The notes under the pieces: generated by a model
Seen by the model: the letters and a program-made list of their open reading frames with translations, nothing else
Database searches by the model: none
Told to the model about the DNA's origin: nothing
Assembly (NCBI GenBank): GCA_017893485.1
Contig: JACEHZ010000371.1
Location: forward strand, 310,001 to 374,000
DNA length: 64,000 nt
Source of the DNA: Hemerocallis citrina
Lineage: Eukaryota; Streptophyta; Magnoliopsida; Asparagales; Asphodelaceae
Direction of reading: 5' to 3'
Position numbers and translations under genes: made by a program
Shown here: one piece after another, positions 46,065 through 58,728 of the stretch
How positions within the stretch are numbered: the first letter of the stretch is position 1
Layout of the letters: every line of letters starts with the position of its first letter

Positions 46065-46065
<1 letters not shown>

Positions 46066-46619
46066 GCAATGCTCCCTTGAAAATGGGTCTGTTTTCATAG
46101 ACCCGTGAAAACAGACCCGCTTTGGTTGTATGAACCTAGGTTATAAAAAATTGAATAAACCTAGGCCGTTGTTTGGAATTGAATAAACCTAGCCCGTAAA
46201 AAAATGGAACAACGACCTTTTATAACCTAGGCTGTTGTTCCCAACAACGGCCTAGGCTATAAAAATGTATAGCCTAGGTTGTTTGAAACAACGAAATTTT
46301 ATAGCCTAGGCCACTGTTGGGAACAATGGCCTAGGTTATAAAAGTCCGTTGTTCCAAACAACAGCCTAGGTTCATTCAATTTTTTATAACCTAGGTCGTT
46401 GTTTCAAACAACGGCCTAGATTCATTCGAAATTTTAGACCAAATGAGATGAATAGTTATTTGGGACGAAATTCCCAAATTACCCCTCCACCACTTAAGTG
46501 GGATGGGTGATGGGCGGGCTCGATCACGGTCGTTGGATCAAGATGAACATGATCCAACAGCCAGAAACGCTGTTTTCACGGGTCTGTGAAAACATACCCG
46601 TTTTCAATGGCGCATTGCT
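46065..46619. mobile_element. Foldback-type TIR element (555 bp) with CCTAGG array
   Basis: Terminal inverted repeats of about 50 bp (45 of 50 matching) start AGCAATGC. Each TIR holds an inner palindrome GGGTCTGTTTTCA/TGAAAACAGACCC. CATAT flanks both ends (46060-46064; 46620-46624). The interior carries nine CCTAGG sites within repeated, oppositely oriented AACAACGGCCTAGGTTATAA units, so almost the whole element can fold on itself. No ORF of note. Superfamily not assigned. Confidence 0.75.
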
Positions 46620-49600
46620 CATATATATATATGTAATTGAATTATGTTGAAGTGAATTGTAAATATATGTACATTGGAGTGTATGTATGTATATTTAATA
46701 AAAGTATGTGTGTATATATATGTGTGTAGAAGAGACACACACACACACCCCCCCATCTTCTCCCCCAATTTTCACCGACCTATATCCTCTCTCCTTCCCA
46801 ATTTCGGCAGCAAGAACCCAACCCAAATCCCCATGGCCGAAATCCAAATCCCCCATCTCCAATCTCAATTTTTCACCCAAAAAATCTTCACCTCCATCTT
46901 CTTCTACTTGTTCTACCCTCCATCCTCTTCAACTACCATATTCATGAGATGAGAAAAGAAAGAGAGAAGAGGATTTTTTATTTTCTTGTGGGTTCTTGCA
47001 GTTTTGAAGGTGAAGAAGAAATTAAGAGGAGGAGAAGACCTAGCTAGCAAAAGCTTGGAGATTCTTCAATGGGTGGGATTTCTTTAAACTCTAATATATT
47101 TAATTTCTTTGATTATGATGTTGTGTGGAATGCAAATAGTTAATAGTAGCTTGTTAGAATGTGTGTATGCTTGGAAATTATATCAAAACACAAATTTGTA
47201 TGCTAGTAGTGCATATTTTGTAGATTGAGAGGTTAGGGAATTTCTAGGTTGCAAATGACATTGAATTTAGAATTAATATTTTTGTGGCATTCTCTACTAT
47301 GAATCTTGAGTGTACTCAATTTATTTAATAATTTTTAGAGTTCATTTGATTGCTCAACAAGGTGTTTCTTTTCAAAACATTGAGCAGTGAGAACTGATGT
47401 GTTTATGAGAATTTGTGTGCTCTTCCAAAAATCGTATCTCGGAAATGGTAAGGTAGTTTAAGCCCAACTTTTTACTAGGTGTTATTGAATGTGTAAAAAA
47501 CTATAGTAACAAATTTCACATTTTTCTGCATTCGAATATCTACAACTCTCTGTCTATTTTTAATCTGAATGCAATTTTTGAATATGTTAGACTTGTATAT
47601 GTCTAGTTACTTAATCTAAAATTTCATGAGTATTGGACTAGTGGTTGAATTGATATTGAATTTTTATTGGACTATGCTCAGTTTCAGCTCTAAGTCAGTT
47701 GGGCTGTGAAATAGTGAAATTATGGAATTATATGTTGAGAATTTGGAAGAATGATCAACTAGAAATTTGTAGTAGAGAGTATTAGCTTTCTAAAACATCT
47801 TGAATCATGAAATTCCAGTTTGTATAGCAAAAGTTATGCTTTTCCTATGTTGGGGCAGAACTAGTCTTAATTGAAGGACTTGGTTTTTGTAGAGGAACTC
47901 ATTTCTCTGTGTGTAACCTGATAGAAATTGGAGTTTTAGAGTGCTGTAATGGATGGATGAATCTGAGGATGAGATCAACTAGGAAGTTGTAGTAGACACT
48001 CCCAGATTTCCATAGAATCCAAAATCGAGTAATTCCGATAAGTGAGCAAGTTTTTATGATAATAGCAAGGTGCAGCAATTGTATGAAAGAATATACAACT
48101 GAGAACATATAGAGATTGTATAGCTTCTATATGGCTAAATTTGAAGAAATGGTTAACTAGATACTTTTAGTATAGGGTCTTAGCTTTCCAGAATGGGTAA
48201 TATCATGCAATTCCAAGTTGTATTTTGAAAGTTAAGAATGTTACAAGCTTCAGCAACCTGCTGTCTTTGTTCGATTTCAAGCATGTGTTTGAAATCAGGA
48301 AACTTGGGTTCTATAAGAAATTTGAGGAAGTTGTCAACTAGGAAATTGTAGTAGAGGTTTCTACCTTTCTAAAAGGCTGAATTTTGTTGGATTCCGATAT
48401 GTGTAGCATAAATTATAAAATTTTCTACATGCTACAGGATTTATGACTACAAGTTGATTTGAGTTTTAAGATGTTGAATGATTATCCTTATTAAGCACTT
48501 CACATGGGACTTAGATAAGATTCTTGTGCTTAGTACTCATGGTGGACACATGAGCAAGTTGGGAGAATAGCTATATGGTCGATTTGTTGTATATAGAGCT
48601 CGTAGCTAGTATAGCTTAGAGTTAGTTTAGGTTGTGATACCCTAGGACTGTCAATCCAGTCGGCAAGAATTGTGATTGATTTATTTCCACCTCGAGAGAT
48701 AGTGAATTTCCTGTGCACCGTCAGATCATTTACCGAAAGAAGGTTAACCGCGAGCCGGGATACTGGATGAGATCCGAGACGGAGGTGGTGGCGACTGATG
48801 GAGACCGAATTGCCGGTGTTTGGGGTTGATAGGCTAGGTTATCTACCTCGTATAGAATGTGTTGATGCCTAGGTCTGTCAATGACTGGATATTAGTAAAT
48901 TGTGTGTGTATCATCCCTATTTCCATGTATGAGGCACTCCCTTGGGCGTCGTAGTACTGCTCGCTGAGGGTCGCAGGCTGGGGACATTATGTCGAAGACC
49001 TACAGAGGTGTTGGCAATCGAAGAATGTCGGTTCGCCGTAATTAGTTATTTTTTACAGAACCATTTGGGCTCAATCCTTCGTAGACACTAAGCATGATTT
49101 GACAACTCGCATGTTTTAGCACCCAATGTTATTTCAGATTGTATTTCTTTACTTTTCGCTTGAACACCGAGTTGATATTAGGGGTGATTCCCTATAATCC
49201 GATTTGTTCTAAAGAGCCAGCACTAGGCAGTGATAACCAGGGTTGTCTCTTCCTGTCATTAGGGATACGTGCTGCGGTGCATATCTCACTCTGTTAATTC
49301 CTGAAGTGCCATGGTAAGAACGAGAGGGTTCCTGTCGGATAGGGCACTTAGACCCTCGAGGCCGTCATGTTCTTATGATAAGTGGACACGAACATACCAT
49401 AGGGCTGCTGTCCCATGGATCTTCGGCACCATAGATATGTGGTTGTGTATCTGTAATATTGTCACGGCATTTTGTGTGATCCAGACCGGATTGGGGCACT
49501 AGTGAAAAATGGGGACACTGCTATGTTTAGCAGTAATAGCTGCAAGATTCACCAGCCACATTGTATCTATCAGGAACAAGTTGAGTACAATAGTAGAATG

Positions 49601-50089
49601 TATTTGCGTGGCGGGGGTTTGAAACCCTGAAACTGAAGAAGACGTCTTGATTTGGAGCGTATATAGTATGGGATGCATGCATGTCCAAAGTCTTGCTGAC
49701 ATTAGACTTAGTGCATTTGTTTTTCTGTACTTGTGTATCATGCATTAGACTTAAGGTCATGACATACACTGACACTAGGAAATTAAGATGCACGTTTCTG
49801 TTTTCATTAAGGCTGGTTGTAATTGCTAGTTGGAGATCGATGTTTTCTTACCAGCATTGCTCCAGTATATGTACTAACATGCCCACTCAATTAGGTACTG
49901 GATACCGGGTCGCGAGTGCAGGGGGACTCAAGACAAGTAGGGCATCTAAGTGGAGTGGCAGTGTACATGCCCACCATTCGAGCAGGTGCAGGAATATCAG
50001 AGTAGCGCAGTGGAAGATTCAAGCTACAAATCTCAGGGAAGTAGCATGATCGCTCGGTGGAACTTTTAATAGTTATATGAATGTTATAT

Positions 50090-50310
50090 TAAATAAAAAG
50101 AATTGTAATTGCAAATAGTTGATTGAATGCATCATGTGTAATTAGTTGACAAAAATAGAATTTTTAATTTTTTTTAGAAAAGATGAATTTTGTGTTCTAA
50201 AAATGTGATAGGATGTCAATAAGAAAGAAAACGAAAGAACGTAGTGATTTGGTGGAAACCTAGCTCTAATTATGAAGAGATGTGCGATTGTTCGCAATGT
50301 CAAAACTATG
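50090..50310 (+). mobile_element. Fragment of an A2-type LTR
   Basis: Resembles 21690-21880 of A2 solo LTR copy 1: 'TTGAATGCATCATGTGTAA', 'GATTTTGTGTTCTAAAAA', and the TTATGAAGA...CGAAATTATG region. Both ends are abrupt; probably a recombination scar joining LTR-D and LTR-C2. Confidence 0.6.
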
Positions 50311-53300
50311 GACGTTGTGGTGTGTGCACGTGTCTCTTGGTGTGCGTGAGCCGTTCTCTCGTTGTACCCATGTGTGGGATTGTTCGTTGTTCGGTTCGTT
50401 GGGTTGTATTCGTGGTGGTTGCTCGCTTTTGGTTCATCGTGGTTCGTGGGTTCCGTTTCGTTCGTTAGGTTCGTTGCCTCGGGAATCCGTTCCCGTTATT
50501 CTTGCTTTTTGGACCGTCGTTTCGTCGTCTCATAGGCAAGTAACTTGTACTCCAATTTCTTTGTTTGATACAAGTCAAAAATACCGCTTATAGTATAGTT
50601 GGATTCTAGAGAACTCGTGTGCGTTTTATTTTTGATAGGTTTTGTCTCTATTGTGAAAATTTGACCATAGTTGCCTCACGACATAATATTGACATGAACA
50701 ACTTAGGGTTGCCCGTTCTTGATTTGATCATGTATGAGGGATTTTGTGAGAATTTGAATATTTGTGGAGAACCATGTGATAGACTTGTTTTAGATATGTT
50801 AATTACCCTATTTCATGATGTTTGGACACTTAGTAGACTCAATTTCATATTTGGTTGCATTTGGAACAAGTTTCGTTAGATTATGTTGATTTTGGTTTTT
50901 GAGGAAATTCTGTATTTTGCCGATATTCTGTCTTGATCAGTAATTTAGACCAGGTTAAGGTCAGTATCTTAATTTCGGTATAAAACATGAGTTTAGAGGA
51001 ATTCGTCTCCTTTCCAACCCCTCTGACCTTGCTCGATTTCATTTTCGTATGTGTGAGATTGACTGTTTTGCTACAGACGTGTAGAACATTTCCAAATTTC
51101 ATTTCGTGATGCTTTTGATGACTAAATTATTTTGATACTTGTACTACACATACTATTTTGATCTGAAACTTTGGTCAATATTTCTAAACCTATTTAGGGA
51201 TTACCCAGAATTTTGGTGGATTTTATTGATGAGTTTTATACGCCGTTTCATGCTTGTTTATGAAAGCTATACTTATAGTATTTTGCTCGCTGTTCTGTAA
51301 AAAATCGTATTTTCACCCTATTTCCTTTTACTGTATGGAAAATATTTATGAAATATGAATTTTAGGTTAATTTGTCTTGATCTCCCTTTGGCGGATTTGG
51401 ATTTCGTTTCACGGCTTGCGAGATATTTCAGTTTTCGTACAGCAGTGTTGGGAATTCCAGATTGGCCAAAGTATCGTTTCTTGATACTTTCTTATTTTGA
51501 TGACTGAACTAATTTTACTGGAATATTATGAAACTTTATATTTTTATTTTACACATATAGGAGAATACCCCAGATTTTTCTTGGATTTATTTGAGAAGTT
51601 TTAATGCTGTTTTTCTGACTGAGAATTCGTTTTACTGATTTCTGACTGAACGTGTTTTTCTGGATTCAAATTAGTTTTGAGTTATGATTTTGTGAAATAC
51701 GATATGACTTATTTATATTCGCTGGATTCGGTTGGGAGTCTATTTTCCAGATTCCTCGACGGATCCAGATTTGCATTTCTGTAGCGACGGGATTCACTGT
51801 TTTAGTACTGTATTGTGTTGCTGTCCTGAATTTGAACATACATTGTTTTGCTCGTTTATGTGACTGTATATTATCTATGCATGTTTATTTGTTTCCTTGA
51901 ACCTAATACTGATTATACCATATTAGTTTGACACTATTTTCGTACACGTTCATGCCTGTTTGATGACCATAATAAAAGTAACCAAGTCGGGGTTTATGGG
52001 AAAGATCTAGTAGTGGAAAAGCATAAAAATGTGTACTTAGAAGGCGACCCGTGTTTCCCATCTGATTATCTGTTATCTGTTATGAGATCATGCAAGATTT
52101 TGATTATCTGATTTCTGACTACATACTTCCTTATGAGAGGGTGTACTCAAACGGGGGCTCGTGGTTCCCATCTGTTACCCAACTACATACTTCCTACGGG
52201 AGGGTGTACTTGGAGGGACTTAGTACTATCTGTTGCATGATCGTCTGTTATCTTTCTGTCTGGATCTGTTATCTGATATCTGTCTGTCTGAACCCTGAGT
52301 ACACGGCCTTATATGATCCCCTACGAAATCTAAAGCGAAATTGTTTATTGTAGCAACCATGTGTTATGTTTTTGGGGCACATGAAGTGCTACCTAGATAG
52401 TAATCACACAAGACTTATAAGAACATGACATCTAAATCTGAATCTATTATATGTATATGGCTATCTGTTATCTGATCATCTGATTACCTGTTATCTGTTT
52501 GACATTATCACTTGACACCATTATCTGACACGATCTGTATATCTGTCTGCATGCTTTTTTGACTTTGACACTTGTACTTGACTACTTGACACTTGTTACT
52601 TGATTTCGTGAAACTTGACTCTTGTTACTTGACACTTGTTTACATGACACTTGTTCACTTGACACTTGATTCATGCCCCTTATACTTGTTCATCTGCCAT
52701 GCCAGTATTCCATTTGATATCATGCTTATACCATGTTGCTAGTTAGTTTTTCCATGTACTTGTATTCTGCATTACAAGCAGCCCGTAACTTGCAATTGAC
52801 GGGTACTTATTTTCTTTTTCCTATTCCTGCAATTGTTAAATTGCAAATTTTGGAGAACAGGTTCCAGACGATATTGGTGACATGAAGTATTAGTGCTAGA
52901 TGTTGTTATTAGAGCATCCACAGTCGTTTGCTTATTTGCCCTTTTTTCCATTTTTTTTTACTGTAGCGCACACACTCGTCTGCTATTTTGCCATTTTTTG
53001 GCAAAATTGCTACAGTAGAAAGGGGCGAATAGCATTCCATATAGCAATATGCATATTATAGCAGACGAAAATTATTTAATTATTATTTTAATTGATCGGA
53101 CGAAACATGATGTTTCGTCCGAAGTAAAAAAAAATAAAAAAACCGAATAAAATAACCTTTAAACGTGGGAATGAACATGATGTTTCGTCCCAAATTGAGA
53201 CGAAACATCATGCTTCGTCCGAATCCAATTTTTAAAAAAATTTGTAAATTTTAAATTTTTTTTGCAATTATCTAAATTGATTTTGTAATTTTTTAAATTG

Positions 53301-54051
53301 TTTTTGCAAAAAAAATTTACAATTTGTTTTAAAAATTCTTTTTGCAATTTTTTTTTTCAAAAAAAATCTCTGGAATTTCCGGACGAAGCACCATGCTTCG
53401 TCCAGCTACAGTGAATTTTTTGGAAATTTTTGTAATTTTTTTAATTGTTTTTGCAAATTTTAAAATTTATTTTGCAAATTTTTAAATTGTTTTTGCAAAT
53501 ATTATTTACAAACTATTTTTAAAATTTGTTTTTGCAAAAAAAAACTTCCTTTTTTTCCCCTTTTTGTTTCGTCCCATAATTTTTTTTAGTTACAGACGAA
53601 ACATCATGTTTTGTCTGTTTCTTTTTTAACGAACTTATGCATTTTTTTGCCATTCGACGATTGCAGCGTTTCGTCGAATTGGATGGGCAAAAAATACATT
53701 TTGCCATTTTTCACATTCAATGACTGTGGATGCTCTTATTATTTTTGTAGTTGCTTGAACAATATTGTATTTTGATACTTGGATTTGTATTTGTATTTGG
53801 GCAATGTGACCCAGGATTTTGTTGACTTATTCAGATCATGACTATTTGAGATTAATGTATTTGGTTTCAAGTATTCTTGTTGGTATTTTTGGTTTATATG
53901 TGCATGTTGGTTGATACTTTTGCTTTTGACTCTGATGATTCTTGTGAATGTTGTAAAGATTCTTGAACAGCTTATGGATGATAAAAATCATTCGTTGGGC
54001 TTTTGTCGTGTATCCGTATTCCGTATTCTTTTTGGGAAGCGGGGCGTGACA
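50311..54051 (+). mobile_element. LTR family C, second copy, left end truncated
   Basis: From about 50480 it follows the solo LTR at 12997-16442 ('GGCAAGTAACTTGTACTC', 'ACAAGTCAAAAATACCGC') to the common end GGGGCGTGACA at 54051. It is interrupted by a Tourist-like element (52912-53735). The right flank is a minus-strand Gypsy gag starting with ACCAC (possible target copy), but no left ACCAC/gag continuation was found, so the left part is rearranged. Confidence 0.75.
52912..53735. mobile_element. Tourist-like (PIF/Harbinger) element 2, 824 bp
   Basis: TIRs GAGCATCCACAGTCG / complement of TGACTGTGGATGCTC, flanked by TTA (52909-52911; 53736-53738). No transposase. The interior has repeated 23-24 bp palindromes built on GACGAAACATGATGTTTCGTC (near 53098, 53178-53220, 53382, 53570) and AT-rich spacers. 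Confidence 0.85.
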
Positions 54052-54835
54052 ACCACTCCTCTATGGAACCTTGCAGCATAGCGGGGAAGGTTCTACAAAG
54101 GAGGGCATCGGAGGTATTGTGAATCATCATGAGAATTTTAAAACTATCGATGTGATCAGCTAGGTCTGACTCATCGTTGTATGTTTCGAAAGCTGAGAGC
54201 TTGAAGCTTCTCAGGACATGGGCTTCAAGGATGGTAAAGGAGAAGGCGGTTCGGATGGGACGGTAACCCCTGTTTGATTGCCTTCCGTCTTTCCCTATTC
54301 GGGCGAGTCGGTCTTCCATTTCCTGAAGTCATTTCATCACCAAGTCTTCACGTCCATCGGATCAGGTGGACCCGTAGGACTCCTTATTATCAGTCAGGGT
54401 AAGGCGTGGTTTGTCCGAGCAATAATCACTCTTGTTGCTCCATCAGAGGTCTTGAAGGATACTCCTGGAACTCGGCTCTGGTTATGTGTCCTCCCTCTTC
54501 CTGGTGATCTTTAGGAGCACACCGATTCACTTGGGAGTAGCTTTTCTCTTCATTTCTCCTTCAGGGTGAATTACTGGTGCGTCTTCACATACGGTGTGAA
54601 CGCCTCCCGCCTCATTCCGGGAGCGGTTGAGCTGGCTGTTAATGTGATTTGAGAGGTTCGACTCTACAAGGTGTTCGGCCTTTTGTCCGGCTAAGCGAGA
54701 AGCATTAGGGATGGGGCCATGTCTTTGTTGTGACCCTTAAGTGACTGCCCTAATGCGGGATGGATGTGGCAGAGGAGAAGACTAGGGGTCTGCTTGGCGA
54801 CTTACTGTCGTCGTCCTATTCGCTTTTGGAGCCAT
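54052..54835 (-). pseudogene. Gypsy gag N-terminal half, minus strand (Gypsy-B family)
   Basis: An ATG at 54835-54833 opens 'MAPKANRTTTVSRQADP'. After stops and frameshifts the clearest block is 'MEDRLARIGKDGRQSNRGYR' and then 'FTILEAHVLRSFKLSAFETY', running to 'CRTFPAMLQGSIEEWL' at the LTR-C2 junction. It shows the uninterrupted form of the site where element A entered Gypsy-B gag. The C-terminal half is missing from the window. Confidence 0.85.
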
Positions 54836-54912
54836 GGCTGGAGGAGGCTTTGAACTGCAGTGTTGACCAGAATGCTGGATCTGTTAGTTTCCCACAGACG
54901 GTGCCAGTCTGA

Positions 54913-55456
54913 TGCTGCTTTTTTCAGTATAGGAGAAACAGATGATAAGTTTTTGGATTAAAGTGGAAAGATCATATCACAATCATCCATCTGGTATGGA
55001 TGTGAGGCTAGTATTTGATTGGATTTATGGATCTGGTGGTGGTTGCACTGGCTGTTCATCCCGGTGAAAAACCATTCGACGATCAAGTCAGTAACTAAAA
55101 ATAAAATTGGGGGCAAAATGTTGACTGCCTAGTAACTAAGGAGAAGGGTCTGTATTTATAGGCTTGTGGAGAATCATTTGGAGAAAGATTTCTTAACTGA
55201 TTAATCATATCCCTTTGATTAAAGATCTGATTAGTTAATTATCTCCCTGATTTTATGGGATTTAATTGCCAACCATAAATGGCTGGTCAACTTTCCCCAC
55301 TTGGGCTGCAGTTTCTAAATGTAGGCCTGATGACATCCCATGTATGGGTTGTGGACTTGTAGCTGTTGTGAGATTACTTTCTTGCCCCTAGGAGTCTCGA
55401 GATTCGCGAAAATATCAAACAGTTCAGATTGACTGAGTTTTTTACCCATATCAACA
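54913..55456 (-). mobile_element. 5' LTR of the minus-strand Gypsy element
   Basis: Complement begins TGTTGATATGGG and ends AAAAAAGCAGCA, followed by the primer region TGGCACCGTCTGTGGGAA (complement, about 54890-54907). TATA box as TATTTATAGG near 55153 on the plus strand. Same block order as the Gypsy-B LTR, but diverged. Confidence 0.8.
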
Positions 55457-55829
55457 AGCAACATCCTTTAGTCAAAATTAAATTTCAATAATATAAATAA
55501 TAATAATACAGGAGTTTATTTTTTAAGTTTTTTCATTATTAGGTTTTGAAGTACTATTTAACTCCGCCATTGCCTGTCCCAAGCCAAGAATCCGTCTACA
55601 TACCGGGTAAGGAGGAGGGTTGCGTTAGGCAGTTGATAGCTAGCAAAAAACTTTATCAAATTTTATGAACATGAATCCTAATAATATACGCATAAATGCT
55701 AGGGCATTTTCTTGAAGCGATGCATTATGCCTGCCTCCGTGTGCTTCGAAAAATGTGCAAGGGGTGTCGCACAGGCCCCCGGGTGCGATAAAAAATGGGC
55801 AAGGGTTCCTGCACCAATCTGGACGTATG

Positions 55830-56640
55830 CGGGTAAAGAAATTAGTCCAGGAAAATAGACTTAGGTTAGCAACTTGGAATATAGGAACATTGATAGGAAA
55901 ATGCATAGAACTAGTAGATACCATGATTAGAAGAAATATTAATATAGCTTGTTTACAAGAAACAAAGTGGGTAGGAGAGAAAATTAAAGAAATATATGGT
56001 TTTAAATTATATTATACCAGTAAAATTTGAAATAGAAATGGAGTAAGAATTTTAGTAGATAAGAAATTCAAAAGAGATGTAGTAGGTGTTAATAGGAAAG
56101 GGGATAGAATAATACAAATTAAGCTTGTATTAGGGGAAAATATAATTAATATCATTAGTGCTTATGCACTCCAATTAGGATTAGATGCACAAGTTAAAAA
56201 TAAATTTTGGGAAGATATGGATGAAATAATTTAAGGAGTACCCTTAGGTGAGAAACTATTTATAGGAGGAGATTTCAATGGATATGTAGAAGAAGATAAA
56301 ATGGGATATGAGAGGGTGCATGGAGGATATGGATTTGGAAATAAGAACGATGGTGGAGAGGCTCTATTAGATTTTGCGGCTTCGTATGATCTTATGCTAG
56401 CAAATACTTATTTTAGGAAGAGATATGAACATTTGATAACTTTTAAAAGTGGGGCAAATAGGAGTCAGATTGATTTCTTCATCAATAGAAAGGTGGATCG
56501 CTTGACATGTAAAGATGGTAAAGTTATACCAGGAGAGATTTTAACCTCACAACATAGATTAATGATATTGGATGTTAAGATTGGGAAACACATATGTGCA
56601 AGGAAAGAGACTAGGAACCCAAGAATTAGGTGTGGAACTT
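55830..56640 (+). pseudogene. LINE endonuclease (APE-like) domain
   Basis: The endonuclease nicks target DNA to prime reverse transcription. Motifs in order: 'RLATWNIGTLIGK' (55861), 'NINIACLQETKWVGEK' (55937-55985; catalytic Glu), 'FIGGDFNGY' (56262-56285), 'SQIDFFINRK' (56464-56493) and 'TSQHRLMILDVKI' (56545-56583). Stops at 56028 and about 56232 and a frame end at 56639 break it. Confidence 0.9.
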
Positions 56641-56879
56641 GAAGGGAGATAAACTAGAAGTTTTTAGAGTTAAAGTCCTTAAAGGAGCATCATGGAATTG
56701 GGAATGGGAGACAAATATGATGTGGACTAAAATGACTATGTACATAAGAGAAATTTCAAAGGAGGTACTTGGAGAATCTAAAGGTAGAGGGTTGCTAAAT
56801 AAAGAAACATTGTGATGTCAAGAAGAACTCCAAAATATTGTGAGAAAAAAGATCAACCTTCAAAATATGGCAAAAGAAT

Positions 56880-58550
56880 ATAAATGAAGAGGATTTGGAG
56901 AGATATAAGGCCGTTAGAAAAGAAGTTAAGAAATCGGTAAGAGATGTAAAAAAATTAGCTTATGATGATTTATACACAAAATTAAAAACAAAAGAAGGAG
57001 AAAATAACATTTATAAGGTTGCTAAACAAAGGGATAGAAAAATAAAAGATCTTGATACAATTAGGTGTATTAAGAGCGAGGATTCAAGAGTCTTAGTAAA
57101 AGATGATGAAATTAAGGAAAGATGGCAAAATTACTTTGAAAAGTTATTAAATTAAAAGGTTGTGGGCAACTTACATATAGAGGACTCGAGGGAGAGTCGA
57201 CAGCATATGTTTTTCCATAAAATTAGGACCACAGAGGTGTGAAATGCTATAGGAATGATGAAAATAGGAAAAGCTTTAGGCCCGGGTGATATACCCATTA
57301 AAGTTTGGAAGTGTCTTGGGGATATAGGAGTGAATTGGCTAACAAAATTATTTAATAAAATTTTGAGGACTAAGAAGATGCCCGATGAATGGAGAAAGAG
57401 TATTTTAGTACCTATATATAAAAATAAAAGAGATATACAAAGTTGCTCAAACTACCGAGGAATTAAATTAATGACTCATACGATGAAAATTTGAGAGAGA
57501 GTGATCGAACATTGACAGATACTAGAAACTACAGTGTCTAATAATCAGTTTGGGTTTATGCCTAGAAGGTCAACAATAGAAGCAATTTATGTATTGAAGA
57601 AACTTATGAAAAAATATAGGGAGAATAAGAAAGATCTACATATGGTTTTTATAGATCTAGAAAAAGCATATGATAAAGCCCCTAGAGACATAGTAATGTG
57701 AGTGTTAAATAATAAAAGAGTAACTATTTGGTATATTGAGGTAATTAAGAATATGTATGAAGGTGCAACGACCACAATTAGAACAACCACAGGAGATACC
57801 AGCGACTTTCCTATTACAGTAGATGTACACCAAGATTCGGCTTTAAGCCCCTACCTCTTTACTTTGGTTATGGATGAATTGAAGAGAGGAATATAAGATG
57901 AGGTGCCTTGGTGTATGCTTTTTGCCGATGACATCGTCTTAGTTGACGAGATTAGAGCAGAAGTCAATGCTAAATTTGAATTATGGAGAGAAACTTTGGA
58001 AGCTAGAGGCTTTAGGATAAGCAGAACTAAAACAGAGTATATGGAGTGTAATTTTAGTGATATTCGAAACACAACTGAGAAAGTAGTGAAGCTTGATGAC
58101 CAAGAGATACCTAAGAGAAACCGTTTCAAATATTTAGGTTCGATTATATAAAGTGATGGAGAGATTTGTGAAGATGTTATACATAGGATCCAAGCAGGGT
58201 GGCTTAAGTGGAGAAGTGTCAGTGGTGTTTTGTGTGACAAACATATACCTTTGAAGTTGAAAGAAAAATTTTATAGGACGGTTGTTAGACCAGAAATGAT
58301 GTATGGAGCAAAGTGTTTGGCAACAAAGAAACAATATGTCCAAAAAATGATTGTGGCGGAGATGAAGATGCTAATAAGATTGATGTGTAGTAAAACATGG
58401 AATGATAGAATTAGAAACAAGCATATACGATACATGTTAAAGGTAGCTCCAATCCAAGATAAGTTAGGAGAGAATCGTATCAGGTAATTTGGACATGTCA
58501 CACGTAGACCTAGTAGTGACTCCGTTATGAAAGCGTGATTTGATAAGTAT
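56880..58550 (+). pseudogene. LINE reverse transcriptase and C-terminal region
   Basis: Visible RT blocks: 'KALGPGDIPIKVWKCLGD' (57271-57325), 'PDEWRKSILVPIYKNK' (57381-57427), 'SCSNYRGIKLM' (57442-57474), 'NNQFGFMPRRSTIEAI' (57541-57588), 'MVFIDLEKAYDKAPR' (57642-57686), 'FADDIVLVDE' with the catalytic F-A-D-D at 57921, and the tail 'HIPLKLKEKFYRTVVRPEMM' (58242-58300). Stops at 57154, 57492, 57700, 57894 and 58149 inactivate it. Confidence 0.93.
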
Positions 58551-58728
58551 TGAGGGTAGAGTTAGAGGTAGAGGAATATCTAAACTAACTTGGGTGGAAA
58601 CGGTGAAAAAAGATATGATAGCTTGTGACCTTACAGAAGATATTGCATTAAACCGAGCAGAATGGAAAACCAGGATTTATGTAGCCGACCTCAACTAGTT
58701 GGGAAAAAAGCTTTGTTGTTGTTGTTGT

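Larger units (their letters stand above)
45720..50089 (+). mobile_element. Long LTR-like sequence 'D', right end unclear
   Basis: Begins TGTAATACCCAGC, like the A2 LTR starts. A CT-rich leader (46735-46930) follows TATA-like tracts. A phrase close to CAACTAGGAAATTGTAGTAGA recurs near 47757, 47976, 48153 and 48333, a degenerate repeat of about 175-220 bp. The block CGTATATAGTATGGGATGCAT near 49660 matches A-family LTRs. No coding domain. Interrupted by a microsatellite and a foldback element. Confidence 0.55.
55570..58728 (+). mobile_element. RTE-type LINE, nearly full length, decayed
   Basis: A non-LTR retrotransposon with an apurinic-type endonuclease followed by reverse transcriptase and a (TTG)n 3' tail (58711-58728). 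The 5' region includes 'GGGTAAGGAGGAGGGTTGCG' near 55607. The short A-free tail and the endonuclease wording are typical of plant RTE elements rather than L1. Multiple stops make it inactive. A truncated relative lies at 39970-40720 (-). Confidence 0.9.

Noticed and set aside
45884..46069. Cys/Val-repeat open frame on the minus strand
   Set aside because: A translation of the (AC)32 microsatellite.
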